NCBI GenBank assembly: GCA_949987565.1
Contig: OX465121.1
Location: 1,629,117 to 1,693,116, forward strand
Source: Luidia sarsii
Taxonomy: Eukaryota > Echinodermata > Asteroidea > Paxillosida > Luidiidae
Direction of reading: 5' to 3'
DNA length: 64,000 nucleotides
The stretch's first letter is position 1. Each line of letters begins with the position of its first letter. The position numbers were made by a program, and so were the translations under genes. Below, one piece after another: positions 36,601 through 43,869 of this stretch. The notes under the pieces are model-generated. The model had not been told where the DNA came from. It was given only the letters and a program-made list of their open reading frames with translations, and made no database searches.

Positions 36601-39112
36601 GAATTAATTAAGGCAACTTACTCAAGATCTGTTGGACATATTGTCACCTATTTCTCGTTGGAATTACTTGGTCTTGGTATCAAATGAAAAATTAGACCAT
36701 GAACAAAAAAGCTCTCACTGAAACTATTAGTATTCAAGCAAAAATGTATCATGAAAATTGGTTTGAAAATAGCGACTTGCTCAGAAAAATGGTGAACAAA
36801 AATCTGTTCTGAAGACTTAGAATAATGGGGTTATAATGTGGCTTGTTGTAAAGGGGATTCACTTTGAATTTTAAACGAGCAGAAAGCCCTTGTTCTACTG
36901 AATAGAATACATTACATACATTTTTCTTGTAAAAACGAGCTTTCATTGAGAAAAATGACGTTGAATAAGAGTGCAATGAAAAGCTACCTTGGATTCAAAA
37001 CAATTATGTAGCTAACTGTACATACTGAATAAACAATGTGGTACTCAAAGGGTTAAGCATCAATATTTGCCAGAAAATTAGCATGAACAAATTTCATGTA
37101 ATCCTGTGTATCAAGGAAGGACATTATGTTATGTTCAAGGAGGTCTTTGACCTCAGCATCCTGAGACCCATTATGTAACAAACTCATAGTCATCACAGGG
37201 CTAAGAGCATCATGATATTTGCTTCTTCAAATGCTGGTTTCAGTTTATACCATCATTTGAATCAGGATATGCAAATAAATTGTTTTCTAGATGAAGAGTG
37301 ACATCATTCCTGATGTTGTGCTTGTCAAGAAGTTTTATGGCAATCAGCAAAAGCGCCATCGCCGTCGCAACTGGAAACTGAAAATGCTGAACAAGGAAGA
37401 AGAAATGGATGAAGACAAGGCCGAAGGGTCAGTATCTGTTTGAGCACAGCATCCACCTTCATGTACTTGTTTCTCTGCTCCTGACACTTTTTACCAACCC
37501 GATTTTTCCTTGATGCTGTTAGTACTTTACAAACTAGTGGATAAATGTTAGTCATGTTGCTTTGTGTAGGGATATGATGGGCTTCCTAGAAGACTTGGAG
37601 GAGGACACAGAATACCGAAAGAATGTGAACATCTACTTGGGTGAGTATTTTCCTCAAGTAAACTCTTTTCTGAACAGAACAATGCAAGGTAACTGGCTGA
37701 GATGACTCCTGCCTCTGATCATGTCCCTAACCATAGCAAGGGCCTTACCAATCCTAGCCTGGGCCTTACACACCCCTAGCCTGGGCCTTTCTTATCCTTG
37801 CCTGGGTCTTACACACCCCTAGCCTGGGCCTTTCTAATCCTTGCCTGGGTCTTACACACCCCTAGCCAGCACCTTGCCAGTCCTAGTCTGGGCCTTACCA
37901 ATCCTAGCCAGCACCTTGCCAATCCTAACCTGGGCCTTACCAATCCTAGCCTGGGCCTTATACACCCTAGGACTGGGGCTTACCAATCCTAGCCTGGGTC
38001 TTACACACCCCTAGCCAGCACCTTGCCAATCCTAGCCTGGGCCCTTCCAATCCTAGCCTGAGCCTTATACACCCTAAGACTGGGGCTTACCAATCCTAGC
38101 CTGGGTCTTACACACCCCTAGCCAGCACCTTGCCAATCCTAGCCTGGGCCTTATACACCCTAGGACTGGGGCTTACCAATCCTAGCCTGGGTCTTACACA
38201 CCCCTAGCCAGCACCTTGCCAATCCTAGCCTGGGTCTTACCAATCCTAGGCTGGGCCTTATACACCCTAAGACTTGGGCTTACCAATCCTAGCCTGGGTC
38301 TTACACACCCCTAGCCAGCACCTTGCCAATCCTAGCCTGGGTCTTACACACCCCTATCCAGCACCTTGCCAATCCTAGCCTGGGTCTTACACACCCCTAG
38401 CCAGCACCTTGCCAATCCTAGCCTGGGCCTTACCACTCCTAGCCTGGGCCTTATACACCCCTAGCCTGGGCCTTACCAATCCTAGCCTGGGTGTTACACA
38501 CCCCTAGCCAGCACCTTGCCAGTCCTACCCTGGGCCTTACCAATCCTAGCCTGGGTGTTACACACCCCTATCCAGCACCTTGCCAATCCTAGCCTGGGTC
38601 TTACACACCCGTAGCCAGCACCTTGCCAGTCCTAGCCTGGGCCTTACCAATCCTAGCCTGGGTGTTACACACCCCTATCCAGCACCTTGCCAATCCTAGC
38701 CTGGGTCTTACACACCCGTAGCCAGCACCTTGCCAGTCCTAGCCTGGGGCTTACCAATCCTAGCCTGGGTCTTACACACCTCCAGCCTGGGCCTTACCAC
38801 CTAACCAATCCTAGCCTGCGCCTTACCAATCCTAGCCTGGGCCTTACTCACACCTATAGCCTTGGTCTTACCAAACCTAGCCTTGGCCTTATTGCTGGCC
38901 CTAGCCGGGCCACCACTGTATTTCCTGATTTGTTTTTCGTTTATTATATTTTCTTCACAGATCGAAAGAAGGAAATAGCAGTAGAGCCAAGTGAGGATGG
39001 CGATGCACCTTACATTAGCCTTCAAGAAATGCTTGATGATCTGCACCTTACAGATGAAGAAGAAGAGCAATGTACTCTGCAAGATGGGGCTGCAGCCATG
39101 GCAACACAGTAA
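21590..39112 (+). CDS. NMD3: NMD3, 60S ribosomal subunit export adaptor (12 coding exons)
   Basis: NMD3 binds nascent 60S subunits in the nucleus and, through its leucine-rich export signal and CRM1, carries them to the cytoplasm. Joining the 12 exons below gives 1551 coding bases (516 residues; the human protein is about 503), with every junction phase-correct and GT-AG. Four CxxC pairs are visible: C20-C23, C35-C38, C58-C61 and C143-C146, the N-terminal zinc-binding region of the family. The stretch CHRVEAKDFWKAV is family-typical. A basic cluster (KRHRRRNWKLK, residues 418-428) fits the nuclear import signal, and ISLQEMLDDLHL (485-496) fits the export signal. The neighbour RPLP0 is convergent. 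I found no internal stop or frameshift. Introns total about 16 kb and are rich in transposons. Confidence 0.97.
22156..22643 (+). mobile_element. Partial copy of the 63.1-kb fold-back element
   Basis: It matches the left arm of the fold-back element at 63104-63957 (TAGTTGCGGTAACCGT, CTCCCGAAGGTCGGAGACC, the 80-codon antisense frame, and the GCGCGC junction). The right arm is absent. Its loop sequence (GTCATCGCCCTGTGAAGAGC ... TATACAACCATGGAT) lies in the opposite orientation to the loop at 63516-63575. The TTGCGGTAACCGTAG start is duplicated in tandem. Confidence 0.75.
22935..23037. repeat. Large hairpin
   Basis: Arms 22935-22971 and 22999-23037 contain AACTGGCAGTCTGGTCCC-like sequence and its complement GGGGACCAGACTGCCAGTT, separated by about 27 bases. 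It sits inside the inverted-repeat element of NMD3 intron 1. Confidence 0.8.
23740..24113. repeat. Serial hairpins of the GTAACTTGGACCC family
   Basis: Plus-strand GTAACTTGGACCC at 23744, 23889 and 24042 pairs with minus-strand GGGTCCAAGTTA at about 23857 and 23981. This gives two complete hairpins of 100-130 bases and a third partial one, each enclosing GTCACCCTTT-type sequence and a poly-A/T tip. Related strings occur at 61873-61940 and 62744-62822. Confidence 0.75.
24115..24465 (+). repeat. Dispersed repeat shared with 62.6-63.1 kb
   Basis: Blocks AAGATGGCCACCCCAACTTG, CTCGTCGACCCATTCTCGGT and CAACTGAGGGGAAATTTCTC match 62590-62665 directly and 62905-62975 in inverted orientation. In this copy only one arm is obvious. 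Confidence 0.65.
24550..25832. mobile_element. hAT-like non-autonomous element in NMD3 intron 1
   Basis: The identical 8-mer GTACATGC flanks both sides (24550-24557 and 25825-25832). The element starts TAAGGCTGGGTCGG (24558) and ends GTCGCAACACTA (25824). The subterminal regions are rich in inverted ACCGGTTCCCGACCG motifs on both sides. An 8-bp duplication and TA(A/G)-G ends fit the hAT superfamily. GTACATGC is a common word in this window, so the duplication alone is not proof. No transposase is visible. Confidence 0.6.
26172..26306 (+). CDS. NMD3: NMD3 coding exon 2 (zinc-binding CxxC pairs)
   Basis: The acceptor is TTTTAG|A and the donor GAAAG|GTGACT. It encodes residues 18-62 plus two bases of Arg63, with LCCQCG, MCVACL and FCKACE carrying three of the four CxxC pairs. 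It joins in phase to exon 3 as Arg-Tyr. Confidence 0.95.
26693..28082. mobile_element. hAT-like element in NMD3 intron 2, TCGATATATCGA-rich
   Basis: Inverted ends TAAGCACCATCGAT (26701) and ATCGACGGTGCTTA (28074) enclose 1374 bases. Flanking 8-mers CCAGAATG and CCAGAGTG differ at one base, consistent with an aged hAT target duplication. The left subterminal 250 bases are repeats of TCGATATATCGA. An open frame at 27610-27924 inside it resembles nothing I know. Confidence 0.7.
28328..28421 (+). CDS. NMD3: NMD3 coding exon 3
   Basis: The acceptor is CATTTAG|G and the donor AGCAAG|GTATGT. It encodes residues 63-94, ending KKLKGLSK, and includes ESRELLAICLKK, which corresponds to the vertebrate ESRELLALCLKK. 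Confidence 0.95.
28676..28885 (+). CDS. NMD3: NMD3 coding exon 4
   Basis: The acceptor is TTCCAG|GTC and the donor AAAAG|GTACGT; phase 0 on both sides. It encodes residues 95-164, including DAGFIWTEPHSRR, the fourth cysteine pair MCPDC (143-146) and HRVEAKDFWKAV. Confidence 0.96.
29456..29505 (-). repeat. Penelope-type terminal motif downstream of a GIY-YIG frame
   Basis: On the minus strand: GAGAAAGGTCCTGCTAGGAT then CGAAACGTCAGGCCCAC. It lies about 270 bases past the stop codon of the GIY-YIG frame at 29770, which is the position expected of a Penelope-like terminal repeat. Confidence 0.65.
29596..29728 (+). repeat. Purine-rich short tandem repeat
   Basis: Two to three units of about 60 bases contain GGGAAAGATCAAAGAGAAGG and GGGTAGGGATTA. 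The plus strand is almost pure purine. It lies between the GIY-YIG frame and the terminal motif. Confidence 0.7.
29770..30145 (-). pseudogene. Penelope-like retroelement fragment, GIY-YIG endonuclease domain
   Basis: An uninterrupted minus-strand frame of about 125 codons ends at TAA 29770-29772. It has the family hallmarks: NIIYLISC (GIY-like strand), CNIQYVGET (YIG-like strand), KKRIYGHRS with the conserved Arg, HFNLPDHS, and the C-terminal REKMWMKHLRTIQPHGLN. The GIY-YIG domain is the C-terminal endonuclease of Penelope-like elements. The reverse transcriptase that should precede it (towards higher coordinates) is absent; the frame is closed by a stop near 30146. So this is a 5'-truncated insertion in NMD3 intron 4. 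The domain itself shows no break. Confidence 0.8.
31673..31842 (+). CDS. NMD3: NMD3 coding exon 5
   Basis: The acceptor is TTTCTTAG|ACA and the donor TGCAA|GTAAGG. It encodes residues 165-220 plus two bases of Lys221 or its equivalent, including HKKTFLYLEQYILKY and DGLDFYYTTKDHARKM, close to vertebrate NMD3. Confidence 0.95.
32056..33343. mobile_element. Inverted-repeat element in NMD3 intron 5
   Basis: The left end TAGCCCGTTGCACAC and the right end GTGTGTGAAATGGGCTA are imperfect inverted repeats extending about 40 bases (both carry a GGTCCYTGG-type block). TA at both ends could be the target duplication. Internal sequence is more GC- and CpG-rich than the flanks. No transposase was recognised. 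Confidence 0.55.
33775..33871 (+). CDS. NMD3: NMD3 coding exon 6
   Basis: The acceptor is TTGCACAG|G and the donor TGCAAG|GTTTGA. It encodes residues 221-253, with SQQLISHDVHNNTYNYK and FSVEIVPVCK. Confidence 0.95.
34033..34150 (+). CDS. NMD3: NMD3 coding exon 7
   Basis: The acceptor is CATCTCAG|GAT and the donor CTTCAAG|GTACAT. It encodes residues 254-292 plus one base of Val293, with DDVVCLTKKLARSMGN and VTSALQIIDPVTLQ. Confidence 0.95.
34488..34639 (+). CDS. NMD3: NMD3 coding exon 8
   Basis: The acceptor is CTCTGTAG|TC and the donor AACAAG|GTCAGA. It encodes residues 293-343, with ASTFWRSPFSSLCRPKQL corresponding to the vertebrate FW..PF.SLC.PKQL block. Confidence 0.95.
34955..35040. repeat. 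Hairpin in NMD3 intron 8
   Basis: Arms 34955-34990 and 35007-35039 (AATCTTGGGACTGACG... and ...CCCCCAAGATTT) are imperfectly complementary, with a short AT-rich loop. Confidence 0.65.
35326..35979 (-). mobile_element. TTAA-flanked non-autonomous element, copy in NMD3 intron 8
   Basis: It starts TTAA-CCACTACGCGCC and ends GGCCCGAAGTGG, and matches 53195-53886 in the opposite orientation over most of its length (for example TTGACTGCCTGGAGTGGAGG against its complement, and TATTTCACAGAAATATATTG). The right-hand TTAA has decayed. TTAA target use is typical of piggyBac elements. Confidence 0.75.
36147..36308 (+). CDS. NMD3: NMD3 coding exon 9
   Basis: The acceptor is TTGACAG|CAC and the donor GAACAA|GTAGGT. 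Phase 0 on both sides; residues 344-397, with LADVWVMRTQDMG, CRSHLGHLLFAGD and LGFDFTRTNVND, matching the family order VWV...RTHLGHLL..GD..LGFD. Confidence 0.95.
36585..37056 (+). mobile_element. 5'-truncated piggyBac-like element in NMD3 intron 9
   Basis: It matches 59296-59761 in the same orientation (TCACCTATTTCTCGTTGGAA, AGCCCTTGTTCTACTGAATA, AATAAACAATGTGGTACT). The right end CAAAGGG is followed by TTAA at 37053-37056. The left part present at 58.8-59.3 kb is missing. Confidence 0.75.
37291..37427 (+). CDS. NMD3: NMD3 coding exon 10 (basic region)
   Basis: The acceptor is TTTCTAG|ATG and the donor GAAGG|GTCAGT. It encodes residues 398-442 plus two bases, including IPDVVLVKKFYG and the basic run KRHRRRNWKLK, which fits the nuclear localisation region. 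Confidence 0.95.
37570..37640 (+). CDS. NMD3: NMD3 coding exon 11
   Basis: The acceptor is TGTGTAG|G and the donor TTGG|GTGAGT. It encodes residues 443-466 plus one base, with MGFLEDLEEDTEYRKNVNIY, close to the vertebrate DFLEDLEED...RKNVNIY. Confidence 0.95.
37725..38905 (+). repeat. 21-bp-based minisatellite in the last NMD3 intron
   Basis: About 1.2 kb of tandem units near 21 bases (CCTAGCCTGGGCCTTACC plus AAT) is arranged in higher-order groups of about 63 bases that alternate CCTGGG, CTTACACACCCCTAGCC and AGCACCTTGCCAATCC variants. Because units are multiples of three bases, long open frames rich in SLGLTNP heptads appear. Those frames are a by-product of the repeat. It is not a CRISPR array: there are no unique spacers and the host is eukaryotic. 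Confidence 0.9.
38961..39112 (+). CDS. NMD3: NMD3 terminal coding exon 12 (export signal)
   Basis: The acceptor is TTCTTCACAG|AT and the stop TAA is at 39110-39112. It encodes residues 467-516. ISLQEMLDDLHL corresponds to the vertebrate ISLAEMLEDLHI, which acts as the CRM1-dependent nuclear export signal. An acidic tract (DEEEEQ) follows. Confidence 0.96.
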
Positions 39113-39141
39113 ATCATTGGTGTATTTTGTTTTCTAAAATG

Positions 39142-39978
39142 GAGACAATTAAATAAGTGGAAAGGGTGATCAAAGTCACGCGATGTGTCGTTGCTGGTGG
39201 CGACGTTTCGGTTGCTAACTGCTAACCTTCATCAGGCAACTGAAGAATGCGCGCTGCGGCGTCTGTTTATGTCCGCTTCGCCGGTTCCTGTGTACCGGTT
39301 TGTGGACGTCATAGTGGTGATCGTGCGGTTTGGCGCGCGATTCTGGCGTCCACTAGCGGCCCCGTCCGTGGTGGGTCGGCGGTCGTGGCGTCTGATGGTG
39401 GGGAGCCAGAAACTGGGGATGCCAATGCCGCTGTCTCGATTGATGTTGTTTCGGCGAAGTCGGATGTGGATGGCGTCCTTGACACACCTGGTGTACCAAT
39501 GTTGTTCTCGGTCAATACACCGTACATCGTCCCAATTGGGGCGGTGACCAGCTTCCCAAGCGTGCTCGGCTACCGCCGATCAGTCCACACGGGAGAGTCT
39601 CACGTCGCGTTGATGCTCCTTTATTCTCTCACCAATGGGCTGGCCGGTTTCGCCGATTTAGACCTGGTTGCATCTCGCCACACGGAATCTCGTAGATGAC
39701 ACCTCCGCGCCTTTCTGGGGGGACAGGGTCCTTGGGGTGGACGAGTTGGTTCCTCAAGGTGGTTGAGGAACGACGTCCGCAAAGCGGTACACAGGAACCG
39801 GCGAAGCGGACATAAACAGATGACGCAGCGCGCATTCTTCAGTTGCCTGATGAAGGTTAGCAGTTAGCAACCGAAACGTCGCCACCAGCAACGACACATC
39901 GCGTGACTTTGATCACCCTTTTCACTTATCTGCACCACCGCGATGAACAACCCCTTCATTTCTATTGAGACAATTAAA
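39142..39978 (-). mobile_element. Penelope-like element with inverted terminal arms, inserted past the NMD3 stop
   Basis: The 12-mer GAGACAATTAAA flanks the insertion at 39142-39153 and 39967-39978. Inverted arms at about 39154-39310 and 39762-39930 enclose a minus-strand GIY-YIG region. Each arm carries CTGATGA and GAAAC separated by a potential stem (GGTT...AACC), resembling a hammerhead ribozyme core; such motifs are known in Penelope-like terminal repeats. The insertion starts 30 bases after the NMD3 stop, so it probably lies in the NMD3 3' untranslated region. Confidence 0.8.
39232..39835 (-). pseudogene. Broken GIY-YIG domain of the Penelope-like element
   Basis: The first part, in one frame from 39835, reads VHPKDPVPPERRGGVIYEIPCGE, the GIY-side strand of the domain (quoted only to show the family). 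A single-base frame change then moves the reading to a second frame with IGETGQPIGERIKEH, AEHAWEAGH, WDDVR and IHIRLRRNNINRDSG, the usual C-terminal blocks. That second frame has a TAA at 39658-39660 and a TGA at 39580-39582. It ends AHSSVA with TGA at 39232-39234, inside the CTGATGA motif. The reverse transcriptase is absent. The element cannot encode an active enzyme. Confidence 0.85.
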
Positions 39979-40219
39979 GTTGATTTTAAAATTGTCCATG
40001 TCTTATTGTATACCGATTAGTTTGAAAATGGTAAAGTAATTATAAATATGAAGCCATTTTCTGTATGTATAAAGATGTCACAAGATAGCATTCTCCTCAG
40101 AGCCCAGATGTGGTCGAGTATGGGTTTTTCTCCAGGTATTTACCATAAAATAAAGTCCTGCAAGGACAAGGGGCTTGACATGCATTAGTTTTGATTTTTT
40201 TAGATTAGATTATATTAGA

Positions 40220-40600
40220 ACTAGATTAGTCAAACAGGTCTCGGGTTCATATCCCGATATAGTCAAAGTTTTCTTTGCCAATTTTTCAGCTTGTTCAAAA
40301 GTTCTGTCAGTTTTTCCTTTAATTAAAAAAGCTGCATCCACTTTGTGTGATCCCCGAGCTTCTGTAGCCAGGTTTACAACCATTGGTTATTTGCGTCTGA
40401 ATGAAAGCGGGGGTGTGATCCCTGGAGATATACTGTATGGCAGTTAATGGTTGAATTGCTTCTGACTGACGCCCCCACCCTAGCAAAACTAGTTGATTAT
40501 TTGGGAGGCTCACCATCTAAGGGCTGGATAGCTCAGATGGGAAGAGCGCTGGTATGCACAAGCAGAGGCCTCAGGTTCAACTCAAAGAACTATATTAGAT
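40220..40600 (+). repeat. Two SINE family 1 copies
   Basis: 40220-40330 has a B-box-like GGTTCATATCCC and the same AGTTTTCTTTGCCA tail as the 14.5-kb copy. 40522-40600 has the A-box-like GATAGCTCAGATGGGAAGAGC and a B-box-like CAGGTTCAACTC. Neither folds into a full tRNA. Confidence 0.6.
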
Positions 40601-40775
40601 TCGTTGTCTGCATAAAAACACAGATATTGGCTTCCATTGGCAAAAGAAGAACTGTGAAACATAACAAACAACAACATTTAAAACACATTGTGACAGTTAC
40701 TGATGTTATATATTACAATACAATTTGTATAAATAAAAAAATCAAGTACCGGTAGTTGATATTCATCATTAGAAG

Positions 40776-42160
40776 TATCGTGGGGGACCTACTTTTCGAC
40801 GGTATGCGTTTTCGACGCTTGGCTTTCTAACTTACATCGCACAATGAAAACAACTCCATATAACGATCTCAGACTTCGTATCTTCCAGTTGGTTTCCTGC
40901 TCTTGTCCATCACCAAAAATGTGGAGAGTTAAGGCTCTTCCAGTAGGCCAAACTCGTGTGATTCAAAAAGTTGCCGTTTTGGGGTCTATTTTCCTAGGTA
41001 CAAAATTGGCAGTTGCTTCGTAGATCCAGTTTTCTTTATTGTTGGACCTAAAAAAAATCCGAGTGTACCATAACAAACCCCAACATACATAGACAAAAAA
41101 TATATCACGCAACTTGAGGCAGTCTGTTCTGGGTAAAAACTATGGAGTCCCCTAAAGGGCATCTCGCTTATATATTTTTAATTTTTAATTTTTTTAAAAT
41201 TTTATAAGGCATAAAGTAACATGGCCTAATAGGCTTTAAAAAAAATTATAAACAAATAAAAGGGCAGCTAGAGACAGTACCAAGGAGGAAATGTGTCTCT
41301 TGAGTGACATTGGGAAAGGTCATAACTGAAGAAGCAGTGAGAAAGAGGATTGTGGAGTTTTTTTAAACGTCACAAAAGAAGACATCAACCAGATAAAAAA
41401 TACAACCCCACCAAAAGGGCAAAGAAAACAGAGTCTGAATCACAATTAGCTTGGACCAAGCCGAACAATCACATCCGGTATCTTCTGATGTGGAAATTAA
41501 CAAGGATGAGAAATGCTGCGTGTGTCACTCATAGATACCACCCTACCGTATTTCACCTTTATGGTTTACTTGAAGATCCAAATTCAAAAAAGTTAAAAGA
41601 TATCTTTCAGTTAAATGAACTTCTTTTCTCATTTTAAGAAAATTATTCTCAATTTGAATTATTCATTGTGGTGATTAAATTGATTTCCTTATTATTATGT
41701 GGACATAAACGATGATTTGGAAAAGGATGGGAAAGTGAAGGGAAAGGAGTTGACAGGTGATAACAAGTCAATCCAAATTCCCCATCTCAAAGTGGCTTAG
41801 GGCAATGGGACAAAATTAATGCAAACCAATAAGTTTTAAGCATAAAATTAATTATGAATGTTTTGAGGAAAGTGTTAGAAGCAGTGTCGAAAAAACTGAA
41901 AGATGAACCAAAACAAATATACTGGGAAGAATTTTACACTGCCACACAGCATTTTGAGTCACGGTGCTTTCTGCGCGGTGCGCCGTGGACAAAACCGGGT
42001 AAACTTACGGAATTGACAGGCTTGATCAACATTCTCCATGATTATTCTAATACTTATCATAGTCTTTGGTGTGGAAAAAGTGACTGAGACCCCTTTTAGT
42101 GTGATACTTTCGTCCACATTGGTCAGCTTGAAGAAAAGGCCTTATATTGTCGAAAACCGG
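40776..42160 (+). mobile_element. Longer copy of the TA-flanked inverted-repeat element
   Basis: The left arm 40778-41150 matches 21757-22150 (TCGTGGGGGACCTACTTTTC, CCAGTAGGCCAAACTCGTGT, TATATCACGCAACTTGA). The following 41150-41395 matches the complement of 23070-23315. The sequence at 41400-41830 is absent from the intron 1 copy, so this copy keeps extra internal sequence. The right arm is not clear; a GTCGAAAACCGGTAACTGG string near 42150 may be its decayed end. Confidence 0.65.
41350..42087 (+). pseudogene. Unidentified internal reading frames of the inverted-repeat element
   Basis: Two open frames lie in tandem. 41350-41637 is 95 codons with a very basic N-terminus (KRHKRRHQPDKK) and RYLLMWKLTRMRNAACVTHR. 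41854-42087 is 77 codons with EEFYTATQHFESRCFLRG and LINILHDYSNTYHSLWC. I recognise neither. They lie inside the sequence specific to this copy, so they could be remains of an element protein or a captured host fragment. The join between them is not open. Confidence 0.35.
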
Positions 42161-42227
42161 TAACTGGAGAATAAATGCAAAAACAAAAAATAATATAAAT
42201 TTATTTATATTAAAATTGACTGTTAAG

Positions 42228-43860
42228 CTAAAGAATTAAAAAGATGATTTGAAATGGAAATGAAACATTGGTAAAACCGAAGGGATTTTGTTTGGAGTCT
42301 AATAGCAAAGTGATTAAAAACAAAGCAGTTAAACGTTGGTGTTGAGGGCCCTGCATAGTTATTTCAAAGCCTTCATCTAAGGGTGGCAAAATTAGACCAA
42401 TTATATGTTGAACATCTTTCTTCACCCTTCTTTTGCTAAGAAAGTAAAGCATTTTTACTTCATAAGTAAAATTTAAAGTTAAAACAATTTCCATTAAGGA
42501 CTGATAAAATATGCACAAGATTGTACGGTCTATCTTCCTTAAAAAGTACAAATGTTGATTAGCTTTATGGTATATTGTTTCAGTATTCCTATTCAAGTTC
42601 AGTTGGTCATCCAATGTAGTCCCAAGATACTTATGTTCATAGTAAGTGGACACTACATTGAAAATCAAAAATTATCTCTTGTTTTCTGTACATTAATCTA
42701 GAGATAGTGACGATTACACCAGTCAATGAAATTCATCACCTGTTACATACTCAGAAGTGTCATTTTCCAAGCACCAAGTAATTAATGTGTCATTGGCATA
42801 CTGATACTGCAGTTAGAGCTGGATCATAGACAGTCGCTGGTATATAATGAAAATAAAGGAAATACCCCAAGGAACACCAGTATTATTACATTTCATATAA
42901 GAATAAGTGCTTCCTAGCTGTCTTCGCACACTATAGCCTATCTCTTCAAACAACATGCAACCATCTCACAATCTGGGGAGAAATTTTCATTTGCATTAAT
43001 TTCTGCTCAAGCAGGTAAGGTTTAAGTGCTAAGCACTGGAGAAATCAATAAACAAGGACCTATAAGACTAAAGTTTGTGAAGATAAACAAGCAGTGCATT
43101 ATCAACTCTCCTACTTGGTCTGTAAGCAAACTGACAATTATCGAGAAATGAACGAGCCTGGTAAGTGAGAAACCTTGTGTTTAATCTTTCCAATTATTTC
43201 ATTATTCAATTTAATGAAACTGGACTCCTTTATCACAATGAACTTGTTTTCCTTCGGCACTGGTACCATCATTGACATCTTCCAATGTTTTGGAATAGAA
43301 CCTTCATCTAATGTTTCGAAAAATGTTGCCAAGTTGGTGGCAACATGATTTTAGAATTCTGTTAGCACTACAGACCTAACACATTTGTAACATTTCATTT
43401 ATTAATGGTGAATTGGTGACATCAGTAAGTGAAGCATTTGCTAATGAGTGTTCCAATTAATTGCAATTGTGCGCATCAAATCTGCAGTAAAAATGGTTAA
43501 GTTCCTCTTGAGTCCTTAGAACATTCAGGCAACTGTTTCTTTGGTTTGTAGCATGTTGCTTGCTATTGCCTGCCACGTGGCTCATGATTTGTTTAATTTT
43601 TTTTTATTATTCTCTAGCCAGTTTTTATAGACCACTTTGCAAAGCAATGGTCCTTTGCAACTCCTTCACATGCTCTAGCTGGCCAGCTGCGAACAACCTT
43701 TGTTTCCTTTTATGTAATGGTTTCAGTTTATGTGAGATTCATGGCTTGTCATTGGGGTAGATCTGCTTGGTGCTTGATGTTACATCATACATACATCATG
43801 TAGGTACATTAGCATACCAGTGCAGAGCTTTATATACTGTGGTATATACAATTTCATCTA
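42228..43860 (-). pseudogene. Decayed non-LTR retrotransposon (LINE) reverse transcriptase
   Basis: Minus-strand pieces, from high to low coordinates, follow the order of a LINE open frame. They are YPNDKPWISHKLK near 43700 (linker before the reverse transcriptase), IPKHWKMSMMVPVPK near 43255-43290, LFIDFSSA near 43040, TGVPWGISF near 42870, YANDT near 42800 (where active enzymes have a Tyr/Phe-Ala-Asp-Asp core) and KYLGTTLDDQLNLNRNTE through DRTILCIFYQSLMEIVLT at 42520-42630. Stops and frame changes separate them. The Asp-to-Asn change in the catalytic motif and the missing endonuclease mean it is dead. Overall it most resembles L2/Rex-type LINEs. Confidence 0.8.
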
Positions 43861-43869
43861 CCGGTATTG

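Noticed and set aside
37725..38905. Regularly spaced repeats resembling a CRISPR array
   Set aside because: The units are contiguous 21-bp variants without unique spacers and lie in an intron of an animal gene, so it is a minisatellite.
38687..39112. 141-codon single-exon frame ending in NMD3 sequence
   Set aside because: The 3' half is NMD3 exon 12 with a proper acceptor at 38960. The 5' half is minisatellite translation, so it is not a separate gene (alternative splicing is listed as a finding).
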